A stretch of 64,000 nucleotides of DNA from the NCBI RefSeq assembly GCF_008312895.1, contig NZ_VSSP01000001.1, forward strand, positions 372,001 through 436,000, given 5' to 3'. The DNA is from Luteimonas suaedae. Lineage in GTDB: Bacteria > Pseudomonadota > Gammaproteobacteria > Xanthomonadales > Xanthomonadaceae. Shown piece after piece: positions 26,474-35,277 of this stretch (positions within the stretch are counted from its first letter, which is position 1; each line of letters begins with the position of its first letter). The notes beneath the pieces were generated by a model. That model ran no database searches. It had not been told where the DNA came from and worked only from the letters and a program-made list of their open reading frames with translations. Made by a program: the position numbers and the translations under genes.

Positions 26474-27220
26474 TCAGAAGCTCATGAACAGCCCGCCGTT
26501 CACCGGCAGGTTGGCGCCGGTGACGAAGCCGGCGTCGTCGGCGGCCAGGAACTCCACCGCGCGCGCGATCTCGTCCGGGCGCCCGAGCCGGCCGACCGGC
26601 ACCTGGGCGACGATGCCGTCGCGGATCGCCTGCGGCATCGCCGTCACCAGCGCGGTCTCGCAGTAGCCGGGCGACACCGAGTTGACGGTGACGCCCTTGC
26701 GCGCCACCTCGCGCGCCAGCGCCATGGTGAAGCCGTGCATGCCGGCCTTGGCGGCGGAGTAGTTGGTCTGCCCGAACTGGCCGGTCTGGCCGTTGACCGA
26801 GCTGATGTTGACGATGCGGCCGAAGCCGCGCGTCGCCATGCCCTCGACCGCGTGGCGGCACATGTGGAACACGCCGTCGAGGTTCACGTTCATCACCGCC
26901 TCCCACTGCACCGTTTCCATCTTGCGCAGGGTGACGTCGCGGGTGATGCCGGCGGCGTTGACCAGGATGTCGAGCGCGCCGTGCCGCGTCTCGACCTCCC
27001 GCACCAGCGCGGCGCAGGCGTCGAAATCGGAGACGTCGAGCGCGGCGAAGCGCACGTCGTGTCCGTGCACGTCCTGTTCGAAGCGCGCGATGCGCTCGGC
27101 GTCGCCGCCCAGGTCGGCGGCGATGACCCGCAGGCCGGCGCGGGCGAGGGCGGTGCAGATCGCGGTGCCGAGCCCGCCGATGCCGCCGGTGACCACGGCG
27201 GTCCGCTTGTCCACGACCAC
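26474..27220 (-). CDS. Acetoacetyl-CoA reductase-like SDR (PhbB paralogue 2)
   Basis: 248 residues, SDR family. TGGIGGLG at 11-18 binds NADP(H); ISSVNGQTGQFGQTNYSAAKAG carries Ser, Tyr and Lys of the active site near 140-159, and the GQxGQ and NYSAAKAGMHGF pattern is that of PhbB. It would reduce acetoacetyl-CoA to (R)-3-hydroxybutyryl-CoA for polyhydroxyalkanoate synthesis. It starts 7 bases after phaR and so shares its mRNA. A paralogue with the same motifs lies on the other side of phaR; this copy is the more divergent one (NAAGIT instead of NNAGIT). Confidence 0.85.
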   Translation of the reverse strand: MVVDKRTAVVTGGIGGLGTAICTALARAGLRVIAADLGGDAERIARFEQDVHGHDVRFAALDVSDFDACAALVREVETRHGALDILVNAAGITRDVTLRKMETVQWEAVMNVNLDGVFHMCRHAVEGMATRGFGRIVNISSVNGQTGQFGQTNYSAAKAGMHGFTMALAREVARKGVTVNSVSPGYCETALVTAMPQAIRDGIVAQVPVGRLGRPDEIARAVEFLAADDAGFVTGANLPVNGGLFMSF

Positions 27221-27227
27221 TGGCGGC

Positions 27228-27716
27228 TCAGCGACCGCGTTTGTCGCCGGAGGGCGGGCGCTCCGAAGGCTTCTGGCCGACGCTGCCGGTCAGGTTGCGC
27301 TGGAACTCCTGCCACAACTCCATGTTGCGTTCGGTGAGCTTGTTCATCATCGACCAGGGGGTCTGGTCGAGCAGGCCGCCCATCTGCTGCCGGAACTGTT
27401 GCTGCTGTTCGAGGAAGGTCTGCATCGAGCGTTCGAGATAGGTGCCCATGAAACCCTGCAGCGAGTCGCCGTAGAAGCGGATGATCTGGCTGAGCAGCTG
27501 GGTCGAGAGCATCGGCTGCCCGTCCTGCTCGTGCTCGGCAATGATCTGCAGCAGGACCTGGCGGGTCAGATCGTCGCCGGTCTTGGCGTCGCGGACCTCG
27601 AAGGACTCGCCGTCGACGATCAGCTGGCGAACGTCCTCGATGGTGATGTAGCTGGAAATCTCGGTGTCGTAGAGACGGCGATTGGGATATTTCTTGATGA
27701 CGCGGATTGCGCTCAT
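27228..27716 (-). CDS. phaR: Polyhydroxyalkanoate synthesis repressor PhaR
   Basis: 162 residues. The N-terminal PHB/PHA accumulation regulator DNA-binding domain (RVIKKYPNRRLYDTEISSYITIEDVRQLI, residues 5-33) and the adjacent accumulation-regulatory domain (LLSQIIRFYGDSLQGFMGTYLE, ~80-102) are clear; a Gln-rich helix (EQQQQFRQQMG) and a polar tail follow. PhaR binds PHA granules and represses phasin and synthesis genes when no polymer is present. It lies between two PhbB-type reductases and 7 bases ahead of the second. Confidence 0.93.
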   Translation of the reverse strand: MSAIRVIKKYPNRRLYDTEISSYITIEDVRQLIVDGESFEVRDAKTGDDLTRQVLLQIIAEHEQDGQPMLSTQLLSQIIRFYGDSLQGFMGTYLERSMQTFLEQQQQFRQQMGGLLDQTPWSMMNKLTERNMELWQEFQRNLTGSVGQKPSERPPSGDKRGR

Positions 27717-27840
27717 GGAGCAAAGGCTCTAGCCGTGTTGCCGCGCAGCATGGCGCAGCATGCGAAGGCTTGCAACATCGGCGCATTCACGTGTGGAGGG
27801 AGCGCGCGGCCTCGGGAAAAGCGTCAACGCCTCCGCTCGT

Positions 27841-27908
27841 CATCCCGGCGAAAGCCGGGATCCAGCTTGAGATGCCCGAAAGGCTGGATCCCGGCTTTCG
27901 CCGGGATG
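27841..27908. repeat. Inverted repeat, CATCCCGGCGNAAGCCGGG family, copy 1
   Basis: Perfect 26-bp arms (27841-27866 and 27883-27908) starting CATCCCGGCGAAAGCCGGGA. A longer-spaced copy lies at 30942-31043 and a half copy at 35013-35039. It lies between phaR and the first phbB, which are co-directional. Confidence 0.85.
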
Positions 27909-27954
27909 GCGGTGACAGACTGTCGGCGGGTGCGATCCCGAGGCTCGGCCCCGG

Positions 27955-28695
27955 CTACCACCCCATGTACTGCCCGCCGTTGGCAGACAGATTGGCGCCG
28001 GTGATCCAGCCGGCCTCCTCGGGCAGGAAGAACGACACCGCGTAGGCGATCTCTTCCGGGGTGCCGAGCCGGCCGGTGGGGATCTGCGCGACGATCTTCT
28101 CGCGCACCGCCTCCGGCACCGCCATCACCATCTCGGTGCCGATATAGCCGGGCGAGACGGTGTTGACCGTGACCCCGAAGCGCGCGTTTTCCTGCGCCAG
28201 CGAGATGGTGAAGCCGTGCATGCCGGCCTTGGCCGCGGCGTAGTTGGCCTGGCCGTACTGGCCCTTCTGGCCGTTGATCGAGCTGATCTGGACGATCCGG
28301 CCCCACTTGCGCGCGCGCATGCCCTCGATGACCGGGCGGGTCACGTTGAACACCGAGTTGAGATTGGTGTTGATGACCTCCTGCCACTGCTGCGCGGTCA
28401 TCTTGTGGAAGGTGCCGTCGCGGGTGATGCCGGCGTTGTTGACCAGGATGTCGACCGGCCCGAGCTGGCGCTCGACCTCCCGCACCATCGCCTCGGCCTC
28501 TTCCGGCGACGACACGTCGCCCTTAGCCAGGGCGATCTCGTAGCCGCCTTCCTTTATCTGCGCCTGCCAGGCGTTGGCCTTGTCGGCGTTGCGGTAATTG
28601 GTCGCCACCTTGTGGCCGGAGTCGAACAGCCGCTTGCAGATCGCGGTGCCGATGCCGCCGGTTCCACCGGTGACCAGTGCCACGCGTGTGGTCAT
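27955..28695 (-). CDS. phbB: Acetoacetyl-CoA reductase
   Basis: 246 residues. TGGTGGIG near 9-16, NNAGITRDGTFHKM near 87, and SSINGQKGQYGQANYAAAKAG with the catalytic Ser, Tyr and Lys. The sequence matches PhbB/PhaB, which makes (R)-3-hydroxybutyryl-CoA with NADPH. It lies upstream of phaR in the same direction, but a 239-base gap with an inverted repeat separates them. No PHA synthase is present in the window. Confidence 0.9.
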   Translation of the reverse strand: MTTRVALVTGGTGGIGTAICKRLFDSGHKVATNYRNADKANAWQAQIKEGGYEIALAKGDVSSPEEAEAMVREVERQLGPVDILVNNAGITRDGTFHKMTAQQWQEVINTNLNSVFNVTRPVIEGMRARKWGRIVQISSINGQKGQYGQANYAAAKAGMHGFTISLAQENARFGVTVNTVSPGYIGTEMVMAVPEAVREKIVAQIPTGRLGTPEEIAYAVSFFLPEEAGWITGANLSANGGQYMGW

Positions 28696-28758
28696 GCCAT
28701 GCCTCCCGGAATGTGATGCGAATGCGCAGGTCGGGTCTCGAAGACCAGTGACTGCATT

Positions 28759-29691
28759 CTATGGGGCGGCGATAACATCGCTGTTGTGCAATGCGGCGAG
28801 CGACAGCGCGTGCCGGCACGGGATGCGGCCCGGATCGAAGGCGCGCAGGGCCGCATCCAGCAACTGCGCCGGCGTGCCCGCGGCGACGACCGCGGGCGGC
28901 GCCTGCCCCAGCGCGCGCCATGCCGCGCGCAGCGCCGGCAGCGGGTCGTCGTCGTCCACCGGCACGGCCGCCAGCGACTTCGACAACTTGCGCCCGTCGG
29001 CATCGAGCACCAGCGGCAGGTGCGCGTAGCGCGGCGTGGGCAGTCCGAGCCTGTGCTGCAGGAAGATCTGTCGCGGGGTCGAGTCGAGCAGGTCGGCGCC
29101 GCGGACCACGTCGGTGATGCCCTGTGCGGCGTCGTCGACCACCACCGCCAGCTGGTAGGCCCAGCAGCCGTCGGTACGGCGCAGCACGAAGTCGCCGACC
29201 TCGGCGTACAGGTCCTGTTCGACCCGGCCCTGCAGCAGGTCGTCGAAGGCGATCCGGGTGCCGGGCGGCACCCGCAGCCGGACCGCGGGATCGGTGCGCA
29301 GCGCGCCGGCGATACAGGCATGGTGTACGCCGCCGCCGGCGGCGGCTAGGCCGCTGCGGCTGCAATGGCAGACGAAGGCGTCGCCGGCGGCCAGCAGCTG
29401 GTCGAGCGCGGCGCGATAGATCCCGCCGCGCGTGCTCTGGCGCAGCACCTCGCCGTCCGGCACCAGGCCGAAGGCCTGCAGGCTGCGCAGCTGCGCCTCG
29501 GCCACGCCGGCAATCTCGCGCGGCGGGTCCAGGTCCTCGATCCGCACCCGCCATTCGCCGCCGGCATGGCGCGCCAGCAGCCAGCTGCCCAGTGCCGCCA
29601 GCAACGAGCCGAAATGCAGCGGGCCGGTCGGCGAGGGCGCGAAGCGGCCGCGGTAGGGAACGTTGGCGGGGGCGGCAGGAGCAGGAGACAT
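28759..29691 (-). CDS. gluQ: Glutamyl-Q tRNA(Asp) synthetase
   Basis: 310 residues. The protein is a truncated glutamyl-tRNA synthetase without an anticodon-binding domain: FAPSPTGPLHFGS at 18-30 is the HIGH region, IEDLDPPRE follows, a Cys-x-Cys...His/Cys zinc site is seen at CHCSRSG...HHAC (~115-135) and KLSKS near 240 is the KMSKS loop. GluQ attaches glutamate to queuosine at position 34 of tRNA-Asp. Start at ATG 29691 leaves the conserved RGRFAPSPTG at the usual distance. A dksA-type gene, often upstream in other proteobacteria, is not adjacent here. Confidence 0.9.
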   Translation of the reverse strand: MSPAPAAPANVPYRGRFAPSPTGPLHFGSLLAALGSWLLARHAGGEWRVRIEDLDPPREIAGVAEAQLRSLQAFGLVPDGEVLRQSTRGGIYRAALDQLLAAGDAFVCHCSRSGLAAAGGGVHHACIAGALRTDPAVRLRVPPGTRIAFDDLLQGRVEQDLYAEVGDFVLRRTDGCWAYQLAVVVDDAAQGITDVVRGADLLDSTPRQIFLQHRLGLPTPRYAHLPLVLDADGRKLSKSLAAVPVDDDDPLPALRAAWRALGQAPPAVVAAGTPAQLLDAALRAFDPGRIPCRHALSLAALHNSDVIAAP

Positions 29692-29743
29692 CGCGGCTTC
29701 GAAGATTACCCGACGCGCCGGCCCCGCGAGCGTGTCCACTTTC

Positions 29744-29886
29744 GTAGGAGCGCGCCATGCGCGCAATACCGCGGGCCTTGCTTCGCCCGGGAGTTCCCTG
29801 TGACCCGCGCGCCTACCGGTCCGGAATCGCGGCATCCGTCGGATCCTGCCGGCACCCGCGGCATCGCGCGCATGGCGCGCTCCTAC
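29744..29886. repeat. Inverted-repeat element, GTAGGAGCGCGCC family
   Basis: Perfect 21-bp arms at 29744-29764 and 29866-29886, beginning GTAGGAGCGCGCCATGCGCG. It occupies most of the 307-base gap between the divergent gluQ and htpX genes, which otherwise shows no gene. The related GTAGGAGCGGC family occurs elsewhere in the window. Confidence 0.85.
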
Positions 29887-29998
29887 GGCGGAGGGGACGC
29901 ACGGACCGTCCGCCGGCGGCGGGTCACTTGAATTTCATCGATGCCAACCACACTGGATTGCGGATAGGGCGCCTCCGCGCCCGGACGGAATCCCTGCC

Positions 29999-30895
29999 AT
30001 GTTCAAACGTGTCGCCTTGTTCCTTGCCACCAATCTCGCGGTGCTGGCGCTGGTCAGTATCGTCATGGCGATCTTCGGGATCGACCCGGCGACCAACGCC
30101 GGGCTGCTGCTGTTCGCGGCGGTCTTCGGTTTCGGCGGCGCCTTCGTCTCGCTGGCGCTGTCGAAGTGGACCGCCAAGCGCTTCACCGGCGCGCACGTGA
30201 TCGATCAGCCGCGCAACGAGACCGAGCGCTGGCTGGTCGCCACCGTGCAGCGGCAGGCGCGGGACGCCGGCATCGGCATGCCCGAGGTCGCGGTCTACGA
30301 CGCGCCCGAGATCAACGCCTTCGCCACCGGTGCGCGGCGCAATGCCGCCCTGGTGGCGGTGTCCACCGGCCTGCTGCGGGCGATGGACCGCGACGAGGCG
30401 GAAGCCGTGCTCGCGCACGAGGTCTCGCACGTGGCCAACGGTGACATGGTGACCATGGCGCTGCTGCAGGGCGTGCTGAACACCTTCGTGATCTTCCTGG
30501 CGCGGATCGTCGGGCGGGTGATCGACGGCTATCTCAGCGGCGGGCGCAGTTCGACCGGGCTCGGCTACTACGCGGTGGTGTTCGTGCTCGACATGATCTT
30601 CGGCCTGTTCGCCAGCATGATCTCGATGTGGTTCTCGCGCTGGCGCGAGTTCCGCGCCGACGCCGGCGGCGCGCGGCTGGCCGGTCGCGCCAAGATGATC
30701 GCCGCACTGGAGCGCCTGGCGCAGACCTACGGCCACAGCACCCTGCCCAAGCAGGTCGCGGCCTTCGGCATCAGCGGCGGCGTCGGCACCGGCCTCAGGC
30801 GCCTGCTGATGAGCCATCCGCCGCTGGACGAGCGCATCGCGGCGCTGCGCAACGCGCCGCCGGAGACGGACGCGGTGCGGCGGGTAGTCGCTTAG
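29999..30895 (+). CDS. htpX: Membrane zinc protease HtpX
   Basis: 298 residues. Two N-terminal membrane segments (about 6-26 and 33-53), the zinc motif HEVSH at 140-144, two more membrane segments (about 155-175, 195-215) and [11 protein letters not shown] near 220 supplying the third ligand. [11 protein letters not shown] near the C-terminus is typical. HtpX cleaves damaged inner-membrane proteins. Two M48-type proteases thus occur within 5 kb, this one without an obvious partner. Confidence 0.94.
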   Translation: MFKRVALFLATNLAVLALVSIVMAIFGIDPATNAGLLLFAAVFGFGGAFVSLALSKWTAKRFTGAHVIDQPRNETERWLVATVQRQARDAGIGMPEVAVYDAPEINAFATGARRNAALVAVSTGLLRAMDRDEAEAVLAHEVSHVANGDMVTMALLQGVLNTFVIFLARIVGRVIDGYLSGGRSSTGLGYYAVVFVLDMIFGLFASMISMWFSRWREFRADAGGARLAGRAKMIAALERLAQTYGHSTLPKQVAAFGISGGVGTGLRRLLMSHPPLDERIAALRNAPPETDAVRRVVA

Positions 30896-30941
30896 GTCTT
30901 GCAGGATTCGGAATTCGGAAAAGCACCGCGCCGCTTTTGTT

Positions 30942-31043
30942 CGTCATCCCGGCGCAAGCCGGGATCCAGCCTGCCGTTGCGGTCGCCCCGCTGGAAAACG
31001 CACCGCGACCAGGCACTGGATCCCGGCTTGCGCCGGGATGACG
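30942..31043. repeat. Inverted repeat, CATCCCGGCGNAAGCCGGG family, copy 2
   Basis: Perfect 28-bp arms (30942-30969 and 31016-31043) starting CGTCATCCCGGCGCAAGCC, separated by 46 bases. It lies in the convergent gap between htpX and the fimX-like gene. Confidence 0.85.
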
Positions 31044-31080
31044 GTTGACAGGCTGCCGGACGATGCGACGCTGCCTTCCC

Positions 31081-31164
31081 GATTCCCGATTCCCGATTCC
31101 CGATTCCCGATTCCCGATTCCCGATTCCCGAATCATGAATCATGAATCACGAATCACGAATCAC
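31081..31164. repeat. Tandem heptamer array: 7 x GATTCCC then 5 x GAATCAT/C
   Basis: Seven perfect copies of GATTCCC (31081-31129) switch without a gap to GAATCAT, GAATCAT, GAATCAC x3 (31130-31164). The array ends 6 bases from the stop of the fimX-like gene. Shorter and often inverted copies of both heptamers occur at 39915-39957, 40060-40082, 48084-48217 and 49412-49440. No spacers, so it is not a CRISPR. Slippage between isolates is expected. Confidence 0.9.
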
Positions 31165-31170
31165 GGCCTT

Positions 31171-33249
31171 TCACTCGAAATCGTAATTCATCTGCGGCCC
31201 CGGCTCCGCCAGGAAGCTGCCCTGCACGTAGTCGACACCGGCCGAGAACAGGACCGACATGCTCGCCGCGTCCTGCACGTGCTCGGCGATGGTGCGGATG
31301 CCGAGCTCGCGCGCCTTCTCGGCGATCTCCTGGATGCGTTTCTGGTTGTCCGGGTTCTGCACCAGCTCCTCGGTGAAGCTGCGATCGAGCTTGAGCAGGT
31401 GCGGCTGCAGATGGGCGAGCAGCTGGAACGAATCCAGACCGACGCCGAACTGCGCCAGCGCCAGCCGGCAGTCGTACTTGCCGATGGCGATGGCGAAGTC
31501 CTGGGTGGCCTTGAGATGGGTGAACACCTTGGCCTCGGGCAGCTGCAGCACCAGGTATTCGCCTGGCACGCTGTGCCGGCTTAGCTGCTCGCCAATGTAG
31601 CGCACCAGGCTGTCGTCGCGCAGCGAGGCCTGGCTCACCTCGACCAGCAGCGTCGTCGGCGTGCCGGCGCGGATGCGCTCGCCGATGCGGGCGATCGCCT
31701 GGCCGACCACGTGGTGGTCGATTTCCCACAGCAGGCCGTGCTCCTCGGCGATCTGCAGGAACGACAGCGGCTTGACCAGCTCGCCCTCGCCGGCGTCCAG
31801 GCGCAGCAGCGCCTCGTAGACCGCGCCGGTGTCGGCCTGCAGGCTGATCACCGGGTGGTAATGCAGCACGAAGCCGCCGTTGTCGAGCGCATCGCGCAGG
31901 CGCGCGACCCAGGCCTGCACGTGCTCTTCCTCGGCGCGGTCGGTGGCGGCGGGATCGAAGATCTCGTAGCGATTGCCGCCGACCCCGAGCGACGAGTGCA
32001 CGCCCTCGTCGGCCTTGGCCAGCACCTGGCCGAGACTGGCGATCTTCTCGCCGATCTGCACGCCGCCGATGCTGGCGGTGATCGTGCTGGAGTGCGCGCC
32101 GATGGTGAACACGTGTGAGGAAAAAGCCTTCAGGATGCGCTCGGCCAACGCCGTGGTGGCGGCGTAGTCGGCGCCACGCAGCAACACCGCCAGCCGGTGC
32201 TCGGAATAGCGCGCCGACAGCGCGCGTTCGTCCAGCACGCCCTGCAGCCGCTGGGCGATGGCGGCGAGCATGGCGTCGGCCGCATCCAGCCCCATCTCCT
32301 GCAGCAGCCGCTGGTAGTGGTCCGGTTCCACCAGCAGCAGGCCATGCTGTCCGTCATTCTGGGCGGAGTCGCTGACCGCATCCTCCAGCGCGCGCAGGAA
32401 GGTCGGCCGGTTGAGCAGTCCGGTCACCTGGTCACGCTGGCGCAGTTCCTCGACCTGGCGCGCGAGTTCGGGATCGACCTCCTCGCGCCGGAAGACGACC
32501 TGCAGGCAGGACTCGCCCTCATACTGCGCGGGGGTGAACTCCATCGAGGCCGGGAAGGCGTTGCCGTCGACGTCGCGCGCCTGCAGCTCGTAGCGCGGTG
32601 GCGCCGGTTCGCCCTTGCCCAGGCGCTTGAGCAGCGCCTTGAAGTCTTCCAGGTGCTGCGGCGCGACCATGTCCAGCAGCGACATGCCCTCGACGTCCTC
32701 GAACGATTCGTGCCCGAACATCTCCAGGTACGCCGCGTTGGCGCGGATATGCATGCCTTCGTGGATGTAGGCGATCGGGTCGCGCGAGGATTCGATCAGC
32801 GCATCGCAGCGGCGCTCGGTCTCGCGTATCCGGGCTTCCAGCCGGCGCAGCATGCGCCGGGCGTCGAGGTCGGCCCACTCGTCGCGGACCGCGGTCAGCA
32901 GCAGCTGGGGCTTGCCGCGCAGCGCGATCCGGCGCACGCCCAGCCCGTGGGTTTCGGCGAACGTGTCGTCGTCGATGGCGTCGACCACCGCGATCAGCGG
33001 GATGTCCTTGCCGCTCGACTGCACGCGCTGGGCGACCTCGGCCAGCGGAATGGCGCCGGATGTCTGCGAGGCCAGCACCAGGTCGATGCTCTGGCTTCCG
33101 AGCATGGTGGCGAGTTCGTCGGCGGACGCCGGACGCAGCGGTCGTACCGCGATGCCGGCGTTGCGCAGTCCGCTGACGATGGTCTCGGCATCCTCCATGC
33201 TGTCGTCGACCACCATCAGCCGCAGGGCGTTGTCCAGGTTCTTCGGCAT
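31171..33249 (-). CDS. fimX: FimX-type degenerate REC-PAS-GGDEF-EAL cyclic-di-GMP effector
   Basis: 692 residues. A receiver-like domain (8-125, LMVVDDSMEDAETI) lacks the acceptor aspartate: DLVLASQTS stands where it should be. PAS at about 145-265, GGDEF at 270-430, EAL at 440-692. The GGDEF motif is replaced by YSEHRLA. In EAL, EALLR remains but NVS is EVS, DDFG is AQFG and EGVE is EHVQ, so turnover is unlikely; LKLDRSF and QGSFLAEP persist and may bind ligand. This is the FimX layout, a cyclic-di-GMP sensor that drives type IV pilus assembly with PilB and PilZ. No pilus genes are adjacent. The heptamer array abuts its stop. Confidence 0.85.
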   Translation of the reverse strand: MPKNLDNALRLMVVDDSMEDAETIVSGLRNAGIAVRPLRPASADELATMLGSQSIDLVLASQTSGAIPLAEVAQRVQSSGKDIPLIAVVDAIDDDTFAETHGLGVRRIALRGKPQLLLTAVRDEWADLDARRMLRRLEARIRETERRCDALIESSRDPIAYIHEGMHIRANAAYLEMFGHESFEDVEGMSLLDMVAPQHLEDFKALLKRLGKGEPAPPRYELQARDVDGNAFPASMEFTPAQYEGESCLQVVFRREEVDPELARQVEELRQRDQVTGLLNRPTFLRALEDAVSDSAQNDGQHGLLLVEPDHYQRLLQEMGLDAADAMLAAIAQRLQGVLDERALSARYSEHRLAVLLRGADYAATTALAERILKAFSSHVFTIGAHSSTITASIGGVQIGEKIASLGQVLAKADEGVHSSLGVGGNRYEIFDPAATDRAEEEHVQAWVARLRDALDNGGFVLHYHPVISLQADTGAVYEALLRLDAGEGELVKPLSFLQIAEEHGLLWEIDHHVVGQAIARIGERIRAGTPTTLLVEVSQASLRDDSLVRYIGEQLSRHSVPGEYLVLQLPEAKVFTHLKATQDFAIAIGKYDCRLALAQFGVGLDSFQLLAHLQPHLLKLDRSFTEELVQNPDNQKRIQEIAEKARELGIRTIAEHVQDAASMSVLFSAGVDYVQGSFLAEPGPQMNYDFE

Positions 33250-33312
33250 TCGGTCCTCCCGGTGGCCGACGGTTATGCCACGCCGGCGCCTCCGGCGTCC
33301 ATGCCGGATCGG

Positions 33313-34317
<1,005 letters not shown>

Positions 34318-34402
34318 GTCGGGCTAGTTTTTCAGCCGCAGCCGGTTTCGGCTGCCGATCCGACATTCTATCCGCCCGCGTGGCGGCACCGCAGGAGCAA
34401 TG

Positions 34403-34969
34403 ATGGCCAGCTACGGCATGAACGACGTCAAGAACGGGATGAAGATCCTGATCAACGGCGAGCCCGCGATCATCACCGACACCGAATACGTCAAGCCGGG
34501 CAAGGGGCAGGCCTTCACCCGGGTGAAGTACCGCCTGATCCGCTCCGGGCGGGTGCAGGAAGTCACCATGAAGTCCACCGACTCGGTGGAGGCGGCCGAC
34601 GTGGTCGACACCGACATGCAGTACCTGTACAGCGACGGCGAGTATTGGCACTTCATGAATCCTGAGTCGTTCGAGCAGGTGCAGGCCGACAAGGCCGGCA
34701 TGGCCGGCGCCGAGAAGTGGCTCAAGGGCGAGGAGGACTGCGTGGTCACGCTCTGGAACGGCACCCCGATCCAGGTCACGCCGCCAAATTTCGTCGAGCT
34801 GCAGATCACCGAGACCGATCCGGGCGTGCGCGGCGACACCTCCGGCGGCGGCGGCAAGCCGGCCACGCTGGAGACCGGCGCTGTGGTGCGGGTGCCGCTG
34901 TTCGTCGGCCAGGAGGAAGTGATCAAGGTCGACACCCGCTCCGGCGAGTACGTCAGCCGGGTGAAGTGA
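34403..34969 (+). CDS. efp: Elongation factor P
   Basis: 188 residues from the second of two adjacent ATG codons (34400, 34403); AGGAG lies 6 bases before the second, which suits it better. The three-domain EF-P is complete: KOW-like N-domain with KPGKGQAF placing Lys34 at the tip, then two OB domains ending in [11 protein letters not shown] rescues ribosomes stalled at polyproline. Lys34 is the site modified by EpmB, whose gene is divergent. A hairpin follows the stop directly. Confidence 0.96.
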   Translation: MASYGMNDVKNGMKILINGEPAIITDTEYVKPGKGQAFTRVKYRLIRSGRVQEVTMKSTDSVEAADVVDTDMQYLYSDGEYWHFMNPESFEQVQADKAGMAGAEKWLKGEEDCVVTLWNGTPIQVTPPNFVELQITETDPGVRGDTSGGGGKPATLETGAVVRVPLFVGQEEVIKVDTRSGEYVSRVK

Positions 34970-35277
34970 CGATCCGGCCCGTGGCCGCGAAGCGGCCACG
35001 GCTTTGCCGGATCGTCATCCCGGCGCAGGCCGGGATCCATCTTGAAGCCCGGAAGAGGTCCTTCTTCCGAGCTTCGATCAACGCGGATACACACCGATAG
35101 GTGTTGAACCAAAACATGAGTTTTCGTCCCTGCTTGGTGCCTTATCCGCGTTGATCCGTGGCAAATGCTTCTGACGGATGGGTCTGGCGGACGCCGGTGT
35201 CAACGGTTCAGAACGAACGACCAGCTACGCTGTAGCAAAGCGCCTCCGATCCGCGCGGGAATGACGAGCCAGAGCGA
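34970..35277. other. Intergenic region with efp hairpin and two repeat families
   Basis: Hairpin 34980-35000 (9-bp stem CGTGGCCGC/GCGGCCACG, loop GAA) is a probable efp terminator although the T-run is short. A half copy of the CATCCCGG repeat lies at 35013-35039. TCAACGCGGATA near 35078 and its inverse near 35150 belong to the CGCGGAT family also seen next to argH. No gene. Confidence 0.6.

Noticed and set aside
31081..31164. CRISPR-like array
   Set aside because: Units are 7 bases in direct tandem without spacers, and no cas genes are present.
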